From Lumnitzera littorea (Eukaryota; Streptophyta; Magnoliopsida; Myrtales; Combretaceae), in contig JAMXBB010000003.1 in assembly GCA_024138015.1 (NCBI GenBank), positions 76,121,655 through 76,185,654 of the forward strand: a stretch of DNA of 64,000 nt, written 5' to 3'. Both the position numbers and the translations under genes were made by a program. The notes under the pieces are model-generated. The model had not been told where the DNA came from and ran no database searches. It worked only from the letters and a program-made list of their open reading frames with translations. Of the stretch, positions 54,985 to 64,000 are shown one piece after another (the first letter of the stretch is position 1; every line of letters begins with the position of its first letter).

Positions 54985-55230
54985 AATGGAAAACCTGCAT
55001 TTGCATTGTTTGATATTGGTGCTTCTCATTATTTGCCAAACTAGAAGTTTGTGAATGGGAAATGAATTAATTTAATTGAAATTGATACTACCTATAGAAT
55101 TAGAACATCCACTATTGAGAAAGTAACAACCTAAAAAGTTATGGATAACGGTTGAATTAAAATTCAGGGAAGGGAGTATCTTATTGGTCTTATAGTATTA
55201 CTTATGTAAGTCTGTAATGTGATTATGAGA
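54985..55230 (+). pseudogene. pol: Element 6 aspartic protease remnant
   Basis: NGKPAFALFDIGASHYLPN carries the retropepsin motif as D-I-G-A-S-H at 55,012-55,029 (family D-T/P-G-A-S-H). It is followed by KFVNGK and IKIQGREYLIGLIVL, which fit gypsy protease. It shows element 6 continues across the Tat-7 insertion. Confidence 0.6.
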
Positions 55231-55445
55231 ATAGAGTAATTGTCTAAGCATAAAGAAAATGTGGAATGTAGAAGTAAAACTCTCACCTTAAATGATGGGG
55301 AAACTGTATTCTAAGGAAAAGCTAGTAAAGATACATTAAAATTAGTTGTTATTGAGAAATGTGATGGAATGGAGGGAGCAGATGTAGAAGAGGGTGATTG
55401 GAAGTTTTATGAATATTTACAATTAAGAGAAAGAGGGAAGTCTCA

Positions 55446-58400
55446 AAAGTATTGTTGTAATGCCTCTATAGTGCCCCACCTCCCTAAGTGTTAGCTTCTT
55501 TTTCCTTCTAATGATCTATTAGTGCTAAGGAGATGGTTCGCTACATACCATCCCTAAGTTAAGGATACAACAGAGTCAATATGTTTTGACTATAACCATC
55601 TCAATATATATAGCTAGAATCATCATACTTTTCTTTTTGGATAATAGATATCACATGTGAATACTTTTTAACATGGGCGCACCAAGAAGTAATACCTTCC
55701 AATTGTTCTAGAACAATTACATAATCCAATTCATAATTGCATTATTACACCAAGAAGTCATCTTCATGAATGCTTGCATCCTAATATAAACATATAATCT
55801 TCTAACTAAATGCTATCTTTGTCTTATCCCAATTTCTCAAGTCCTATCATTCTTTATCTTCTATGCCCTGCAACCTGACAATGCACAAACAAACATCTCC
55901 TCAGCTCTCTATGAGCCAAGTGAGAGTAGATAAATACAAACACGATATTAGTCTAGTAATAGTAATCTATCTTATACTTAGATATTTCAAACATGTAAAA
56001 CAATAATTACCTAGCCAATTCAACTTATCATAAACATCTCTAACAAATAATAAGATAGTAGTGATGAGATATTTCTAGCTATGTTACATAAATGCTCGCC
56101 TAAAAGTCGATGCAAAGAATGCATGATACGTTCGTGCACAAAAATAGATGTATCGATATTGATATCTTAACCCAGCATAGGGTAAACAAAGTTGCAAGGG
56201 ATCTTAAAATAATTCAAGCCTAGGGCTACAATAACTAGCTAAAGATTTAGCTTAACTAACCACATGATGGTCAGATGATTTATTGATGTAATCTATAAGC
56301 TAAAAGAACCCTAGCTTAGCCTAGCAATATCTTATTTTAGAAAACTTAACTCGTAGGTTGTTTTTGTGCCATGCTGTAAATGTACCAAGACATAAGTTAA
56401 CATGATACCAAGCATAGTTACCATGAAAAACATCCTAGTTTTGTAGCATATGTTATCCCAATCTTTCTTTAGTGTACTTCATCATTAGTAACTAAAACCT
56501 TGTATCGGGTTCTCTTAAGCAAACAACTTGAAAGTTGAATCATTTTCCTAATATTTTTCAAGGTTTAAGTACATCCTAATAATTTCTTATAGAATCAACA
56601 AATCATATAATCTAATTTCTTGACTAAGTTTAGTCAACCAAGTACATGACTAAGCTTAATTAACCAAGAGCACAATCATAACATATTCAGCAAACGATAT
56701 ATCCAAGATTCAGCATCAAACTAAGACAACCAAGCATGTTGTAGTAGAACTACACAAACTTGAAACCTCATGAGTACACAAAAGTCTACCCCTAAATACA
56801 TAACATCCACTTACTTGTAGCTAACTCGTCCTTGCATCGAGTATTACCTTTAAGTTCCAAGTTACCTTGATGACCTATAATCAACATTCATATTTTAGTT
56901 AATGATTAAGCTTCTGAGTGTTTTATTTATTCTTGAAGTACCTTTATAAGTTAAAAGTATTCACCCTAAGTATTTAGATAAGAACACTTCATTAGTACCA
57001 AGGACCTTTTACATAACTTTCTACATGATATTTATATTAAGTTCCTTACCTTCTACATAATCTTCTACTAGGGTAGCGTCTTTACTTACCTCATTAGCTG
57101 TACCTTCTACTCAAGCCTTCACTTAGACCCATTTTAGTTTACTTATTTAATATTTTACCAAAAACCTTCCTTAAAAGCTTCTACTAACCATTACATTAAG
57201 GCCTGCATGAGTAACCTTTAATAGAAGCTTCTACTTAGGCCACATAATGCGTAATCCACACAAGCATTAGGACTTAGTGACTTTGAACTAAATCCAACAA
57301 AATCACCAATTCCAAATTTGGAAAATTTTGTAAAAAACCCACACATGCTCATTTTTTAATATGTTGTTGTTCCGATTTTACAAAAATGATAATTTTAAGC
57401 TTATAAAAGTCATGATAAATCACCTACATGACCAATTTTGGCCTAAAATTGCATGCAACTTCATGAAACATCATTTCATCACCAAAAATGTGAAAGAAAT
57501 CATATTCGACCAAAGATACTTTAAGATCAACCATTTTTCAAAAATGTCCAAATTTAGCAGTTTTTGGTAAATCAAAATTAACAAAATTTAGGAAAACTTT
57601 TGACATAGCTTAGAAATAAATATTTTGAAGAGCTCATAAAAAAAGCTTCGACTTGAAACAGCATCATTTTTTCCTTCTAAAAATCGGATAAAAAATCTGC
57701 TCATAACAACCCCTTTCTTAATAGTGCTATATAACCCGTGCATATCTTGAAAACCTAAGAACGTTGTATAAGTCATACGTATTTTGAAAAAATAACATTA
57801 TTCCATGAAAATATACTAAAAACAACCTATGAATACATATTTTCATAATTTTTTGACTTAATTTACTATTTTTATCGGTTTATCAAAAATCAGGTGAAAA
57901 TTAGGACTTATCGATGCTACAAGTTTTGGCCACCAAGGGTGTTTTGATAGCCCTAGACATTGCTTTTAGTATGTAGTGGTGGTGGTTGCTCATTCCTAAG
58001 TGGTTCTTTGCCTTAGGTTCTGCGTACACTCAGATTCTGTGCTATTTTTCAATTAATTTCCTCTAATTTATAAATAATCTAAATAAGCTCCTTAAATTTT
58101 CCTATAATGAAATCTAACCAAAGATTGTAAATGAAGATGGTTTAGGCTATTTGTAGATGCTTGAGTTGGATGCATGATTGAAAAGTGTAATGTTCATCCC
58201 TAATACCACGTGAAAAAACCATATACTCCTCTTGGTTTTCTTTTGAACACCATGTATCATGACCTAACAGTATTGTTGTCATGGTAGATCCCCAAATATT
58301 GCATAAAGGTCTACTATCAACCTCCTTGTTCATCGTAGGCCAATCATATGACACACAAGGTTCCTTTCACTATACACTACTACTATGCCCATATATAAGT

Positions 58401-58600
58401 AATATAGAGCAATTTACTAAAATTAACTTCTAAGACAAAAATTAATCAAGTAAACGTATGGACTCGTTAAGTTCCACACCAAAAGAATATTACAACAAAT
58501 GTAGTTCATAAAGGAAACTACATCATAAACTTCAAACTATATTATGAACAAAAATAAAGGTAAATAGTTATCTACAAAAGCTATTACAAAATCTCCTCTT
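55446..58600. other. Unassigned AT-rich DNA
   Basis: No gene recognised. It contains an 18-base perfect palindrome at 55,701-55,718 and a cluster of CTTCTAC motifs at 57,030-57,230. Small ORFs look like chance. Confidence 0.4.
55701..55718. repeat. Perfect 18-base palindrome
   Basis: AATTGTTCTAGAACAATT reads the same on both strands. The centre, TTCTAGAA, resembles a minimal heat-shock-element pair, but only two units are present. Confidence 0.9.
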
Positions 58601-61600
58601 CACTCCCTAATCACTCTAACCTATCTCTATACGAGATTCATCTTGAGCATGCCTCGACTTGGATGAACAAAGAGGTTTCCTTACAACAAAATAAATCTAT
58701 CGGGGTGTAAGCTTATGCTTAGTGAGATAAATACTCTCGTCAATACTGTATGGTAGAAATTTATTAGATGTACAATCATATGAATGCATGAACAATCAGT
58801 ATGCCGAACAACAAATGCTTAGGAACTACATACGACTTAGAATTACGCCCCCTATAGTTGAGGTTTGGAAATAATTAACAAACCCAAACCAAAATCTGGG
58901 TTATAGACCTTGGGTTTTACATCATTTGCACTATTATGCTTAAGCCAAAACAAAACTATATGTATATATACTTTCTTTACTAAATAACAAATCATATTTT
59001 TAAAATCCTAAGTCTAGCGGTGTGGTGGCCTCTGCAATCCACAAACACATGCCCTTAGTAGAAGCCATAAGATACGGCCCCTTGCTGACGGTTGGTGTCT
59101 CCCGGTGTCTCCTAGCACCTAGTAAGCCTATTAGTTTAGGACAAAAACTTAATAAAATGATAGCATAGCTAGTGCCCAATCTTATAGGAGGCCCTCCTCC
59201 TTTGGGTCCCTTCTCATCTTTTACGTGAAGCGGTAATTGGTGTTATCCGAATGGAATTATAAGGAATGCATGATTCATTGAATTTCTTAATCATATAAGT
59301 GATTAATCCAGTTTTTCATGGTGATCAGACAATTTCATTCCATACAATCGCACATATGAATTATCACAAACTATTTACATTGTTACATGATTAACAAGCT
59401 GTACAATCACAAATTCATACACATGCACTTCCCATTTCCCACAAGCATTCAATTTATGTATATATAAGTTTAGGTGCATCTATTCTATAAGCAAAATCAA
59501 GTAGAGAGTCATTAGGAATTCACTCACTCAGCCATGTACATTAATCGAGTAGTTTAGGGGTAAGTCGACTCCGAATGCTAGGTCCCCTAGACATCGCAAT
59601 CATAATACTATAAGGAATTGAAATAAGATTTAGAAAACTAAGCTAAAATCCTTTAAGTTATACTTTTGACTAATTTTCGCATTTTTTCTAGTTTTTTACT
59701 TAAAGTTCAATTGCTTATAACTTTCTCTTTTTAAATCCAATTTTTATGATATTATAGTCAATCTTCATCATTTTCAAGTGTACTTTAACGTGGTGAGGTT
59801 AGATTTTTGAGATGAGATATGCAAACTTGCCCATAGGTCAGAACAAAAGCAGTCCTCATGATTTGGAGCACTTTGGGGCTTCATTTGGTTAATGGGCTTT
59901 TTGGTAACTTAGGGAATCCTTTAAGCTTGGGCTTAAGATCTCATTCTAGGTTCAAAATACTCCTTAAGATCATATTCACAACTTTGATTTATATTCCTAA
60001 GGCTAACAACCACTTCTTAGGCTCTTAAGTGGGCTTAAGTTGTCAAATGGGCATGTTTTTTATCCAAATTAAAGATGGTCACTTTCTTGGGCTTAAGGAG
60101 TGTCTTGTGGGCTTCTTTAGAGTCTCAAAACAACTTTCATTATTGAGTCAAGTTGCTAGTCAGAAACTTAAGGGTGTTTTAACTTGACATTTGAAGCTCA
60201 ATTTGGAAGTTTTAAGCTCAATTTTGAGTTTTAGGCTTGATATACTTATCGTACTTGCCTTGGTTGGTCTTTTCATTTTGTTTACTTACTTTTATCATAT
60301 TTTTAAGTGTCTTTTAGGAATGTTCTAGATCTGGTTGGTTTGACTATGAGGGCTTCCAACTTGGTTTTCTAACTTGTTTCATTATTTCCTTAAGTTTAGG
60401 TGTTAAATCATGAAGTTAAGCTACTTGTATTCAAATCTTAACTTGACTTCTTTTCCATAAGATGATTATTTGGCTCATACTTTACATGAAAATGGAGGAT
60501 CTCACATTTATCATATCTCTCATATGATAGTTCATGTCTTACAAAGTTGGTTTCATGGATTTTTCCTTTACCTAAGTCTAGATTTTAGTATGTTTAACTC
60601 AATAAAAGTAAGAACAACATCTAAATGACTTCTAAACCCTTACGTCAAGCATGCTTCCCTTTCATTCAAGTTCTCATTTCAAGATTTTCTCAACTTAAAA
60701 TCTTCCATTGTAAGTGTTAAACAAGTATCTCTACAGAACACTAACTTTACATACTCATAATTCACTTTTCATATAAGGGTTTCATGACTTTGCTTCCCAA
60801 GATAGTCTTAGATGTTCTATCAACTTATGATTATACTCATTTCTTCAAGAAATCATAGTCTCCAAATATGAATACTAAACTACTAACACAAGATATACTT
60901 ACTTGTCCTCAAAGTAAAAATATGGTGGTTGTGTACTAAGGTTCAACTTATTCTCTTTGTCTTACTTACTCCTTTTTGCACCCTTTTTGGAAACTTAAGT
61001 TGTGGTCCTTTGAAGTGGGGTTTAAGGAGTATTCTAAGGATCCTAAAGGAGCTTTGAATGTTGGCAAAAGCAAGACACAAGAAGAAGTTGAATGCCATGA
61101 GTGTGGAAGCTTGGAAAGGTAGCGATAAGTGAAAGATCTTGTGGGGTTTTTGTGTTTCCTCTTTTATATTGATTTCAAAGAGAGAGAAAAGGAAGTGAAA
61201 ATGAAATTGAAAATGAGAGCAATGGGAGAAAGAGTGGCCAGTTGGAAATGGAGCGGGAAGTGTGTTTAATAAGTTTGATTTTGTTGTCTTGTAATATGCA
61301 TAAAAGTCAACAATTACAACTCTTGATGATGTAAGCATTAAGGGATGAATAATAGAGTGTAAGATAAAGTGATTGATGGATGAAATACCACAACATGCCC
61401 CCCCCCCACTAAGATCTTTTAATGGCATGGAGTTGTCTTGTCTCATTTATTAAAGTTAAGCATGTGAAATCTTATGAAAATTTATCCATATGTAGAATAA
61501 GTTAATGGGTGAAAAGGAAAGTGTCTCATCATTAGTTTTTGATAGGTTATCAAATGATAAATGACTCCAACTCTCAATTGATAAGTCATTTAAGATGATT

Positions 61601-62431
61601 AGTTGGTCTACTTATTCACATGTAAAGCTTAGACGTGAAAATAAGGGAATTATCTTATAGGAAATTGTTTTAGGATTTACTTCTTGAATTGTTTTGTAAA
61701 TGATGATTCAATTCTTATAAAATTATGAAATTTTCTAAAGTTGAATAAAATTATCGATTAGTCGCTTAGGGTTAAAAATCCTTTATTGTTTTAGGCTTTA
61801 GTGTCTTATGTGACTTTAGGGTTCACAGTTTTTTATGTTCGAGTTTCATCAATAATAGGCTTTCGAATTGGAAAAGTAAGTTTGTTTTTAATTGTGAACT
61901 TAAGTTCTTAGTTTAGTTGATTCTTAGAAACATTCAAAAAATACTCTTAGTCAAATCGTAAGCCCACTAAAAGTAGGGTTTACACCATGTGCATACATGG
62001 TTTTAGTTTTTAAATCCATATGAAGCTCTTGATTTTCATAAAACGAACTTAATTATTTTATTTATTTATTTCCTTGATTATTTTATGTTTTCTCCTTATA
62101 AATGTAAGATTCTATAAGGCTCTATTCAATATCATAATCATTTCTTATTTATATGTTTTTAATATATAAATTATATTTACTAACATATATTACTTTAAAT
62201 AATATTTCTAAGCCTAGCCACGAGCTTCACTTTTTTTTTTTTAAATGACTTTCAATTCTAGTTAACCCAAGACTTTATTTAAGTATTTCACATATACGCA
62301 TTATTTTGGTGATTTGACTTCATAGAATAATTTCTTTTAATATTTATGGCCTGGCCATGAATTTTCTCTTAATTATAGTGAGATCGCTCAACACCCTAAA
62401 TTCATGGGATTTGGAACCCTAGTGCATCACA
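58600..62431 (-). repeat. Candidate 3' LTR region of element 8 (far edge unknown)
   Basis: On the minus strand it starts TGTGATGCACTAGGG after a polypurine tract and has a TATA box at 61,161-61,170, then a pyrimidine-rich leader and AT-rich sequence. The length to any edge cannot be fixed; 58,600 is only where the character changes. The 167-codon frame at 60,943-61,446 falls in the promoter/leader and is not called a gene. Confidence 0.4.
61161..61170 (-). promoter_or_regulatory. TATA box of element 8 LTR
   Basis: Minus strand AATATAAAAG followed by AGGAAACAC and a CT-rich leader, about 1.27 kb after the LTR start. Confidence 0.5.
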
Positions 62432-62433
62432 TT

Positions 62434-62451
62434 ATTGCCCCCTTAAAAAAA
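62434..62451 (-). other. Polypurine tract of element 8
   Basis: Minus strand TTTTTTTAAGGGGGCAAT directly before TGTGATGCAC. AAGGGGGCAA at a pol end is usual for plant gypsy elements. Confidence 0.6.
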
Positions 62452-64000
62452 GTTTCGTCCTTGAAACTTATATATATATCAATATTTATAGATTCCAAGG
62501 GTATCATCGTGCATTCACTATGCAACTCCCATTTCCACATTACTTCACAATCATCAACTATCATTGAGGCCATAACTTTAGTAACTATGCAAACAATTGT
62601 AGCTTTAGATCTTTTCATATCATCTTACCCTATCAATCTTGTATTATGTACACTTATATTCATAAATTAAGCCTCCTATCATCTTTTTACCATTACAAAA
62701 TCATAGCCTTATCCTTTTTAGTCTTGAAGTCTTTCCAAAGGAGGTATATCTTTACTTTTCATATCCCTATCTAGCTTCAATATATTTAGACAAGGAACCT
62801 TGAGATTTCTCTATTTTTCCCTCCTAGTCACTAAACCTTTTTAGCCACATGTTATAATTGATCAAGATTTTGACTTTACTTATAAAATATCTTCTCTTAT
62901 AAAACTTCTTTTTTATTTCAATGTGACTACTACAAGAGTTCTACAATCGCCATACTATAAATTTGTCCAAGCTTATTGTAGCTTAAACATGTGTCTCTCA
63001 AAGTAACTCTTGTGCTTTTCAAATCAGATTTCCTCAATATAATTGAAATATTTACATCTACATTTTTCCCTATACCAAAAACATTCATCTATTACAACTT
63101 TTCAATACTATTGTTTTTAATCTAGAACAACTTTCTCCTTTTCATCATTGGATCCACTCATTCACATTGTTAAGATTTATCTCCAAGGCTCATCTCGAGT
63201 TAATCTTTGCTTTTTAAAAAATATATTTAATTTTGATCACTCTTAAGCAAGAATACAATTAGAGTTTCCAATACAACATCTGATGACCAATATAATCTCA
63301 TTATCAACATCATCGTATAAATTAATAGCATTTACTTTAATAGATTAATTACATTCCAAGTTATAGATCTCTAAGCGAGAAAGAAATAGCAATTTGATCA
63401 TATCACCTCAAAACCAAATCATTATTTCATACTCAAGATCATGTCTCAAGATAACCAATTTTTAGTTCCTTGGACTCAAACATCCAGTCACTAGTTTGAT
63501 ATTATCAAGCCATTGAGCCTTTTACATTGGCTTATTTTCCTTCATTAATTTCTATGCCTCTTATGCTTAAATCAACATATCTTATTCAAATTCTTCAAAT
63601 GACTATACAATTATAGTCTTCTAGGCAAAACTCAATGATGGTGTCTTGTGATTCAAAACTCAAAGAGTCTTAACATTAACTTTTGTGCTTCTATGCTTCT
63701 ATCCATTAGGTCTACTAAACTTCTACTCCATCTTCTCTCTTCTGATTTTGTGATTATAGAAATAAAGAACCTCTTAGTTATTTTCTACTTTAGCTTTCAC
63801 AATTCAAACTTAATATATTTGTTTCTAGATATTTCTTGTATTACCTTCTAAATTATCTTCTACAGCTTCCTCATTCTCTACCCATCACTTCTACTTGCAT
63901 ATCAGTTCTCTTATTTCATGGAAAAATAGTTAGGACCGTCATCAAACCATTAAAATTCATGGTTGATGTATACTTGCTCTCTTCTTTAAACCTTATTTGT
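62452..64000 (-). pseudogene. Probable pol 3' end of element 8, very degenerate
   Basis: Next to the tract the minus strand ends FKDETFFKGAIM, resembling the C-terminal FRGRxxFKGG type end of Tekay-like pol, with EVMWKWE about 30 residues before it (family EATWE). Further right to the window edge no domain is recognisable. The call rests on position and this short end only. Confidence 0.3.

Larger units (their letters stand above)
40358..55445 (+). mobile_element. Gypsy-like element 6, interrupted by Tat-7
   Basis: An LTR (40,358-41,824), primer site (41,825) and leader/gag region (to 43,714), resuming after Tat-7 at 54,046 with a retropepsin (54,985-55,230) and ending near 55,445. The TGTGAGACCCC start and LTR layout suggest a chromovirus of the Tekay kind. 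No RT remains to prove it. A 3' end was not found. Confidence 0.6.

Noticed and set aside
58142..58354. 70-codon minus-strand ORF with mixed composition
   Set aside because: No domain recognised, in AT-rich LTR-like surroundings, with no start context or neighbouring exon to support it.
60943..61446. 167-codon minus-strand ORF, one of the longest in the window
   Set aside because: It spans the TATA box and CT-rich leader of a candidate LTR, has no recognisable domain, and shows leader-like composition.

Overview
The window is repeat-dense DNA from a flowering plant. No intact host gene, rRNA or tRNA was recognised. Almost all of it is old LTR retrotransposon sequence: Ty1/copia of the SIRE type, Ty3/gypsy of the Tat/Ogre lineage, and chromoviruses, plus one L1-type LINE fragment. 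The organism call rests on these families, on plant-type primer sites (TGGTATCAGAGC and its decayed forms), and on strong AT-richness. Every coding region is broken. Most stops sit where the family has Gln, Trp or Arg, as expected from C-to-T decay of methylated DNA. Species cannot be read from the sequence.

Layout. (1) 1-10.9 kb: two minus-strand SIRE-like copia copies in tandem. The right copy has LTR, primer site, gag start, a gag-to-integrase deletion, RT, RNase H and an envelope-like ORF. The left copy has gag to RT. An LTR piece at 1-310 lies in inverted orientation. (2) 10.9-20.6 kb: a minus-strand Ogre/Tat element with a ~2.6 kb 3' LTR, tandem repeats between pol and LTR, integrase, two RNase H domains, RT, protease and part of gag. 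(3) 20.6-25.6 kb: a plus-strand chromovirus inserted in that gag and cut off inside its integrase. (4) 25.6-27.2 kb: AT-rich, LTR-like DNA. (5) 27.2-38.6 kb: the 3' part of a plus-strand Tat element ('Tat-X'), carrying an antisense gene (27.7-30.3 kb, minus). It is split by a complete chromovirus (30,315-37,409, target duplication CCTAA); the Tat 3' LTR follows at 37,958-38,610. (6) 39.2-40.36 kb: LINE fragment. (7) 40.36-55.4 kb: a plus-strand element with an LTR and protease, interrupted by a complete minus-strand Tat element ('Tat-7', 43,715-54,045, target duplication AGGTG) that carries its own antisense gene on the plus strand (44.5-47.3 kb). (8) 55.4-64 kb: mostly unassigned AT-rich DNA, including a candidate minus-strand 3' LTR starting at 62,431.

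The most interesting signal is the pair of antisense genes. The two proteins are homologous, run opposite to their host elements, lie between pol and the 3' LTR, and are interrupted at three homologous places by short GT-AG type introns. The Tat-7 copy has a clear TATA box between the element's polypurine tract and its ATG. Antisense extra ORFs are known in the Tat lineage. A spliced, separately promoted gene with conserved intron positions is the part worth following up.
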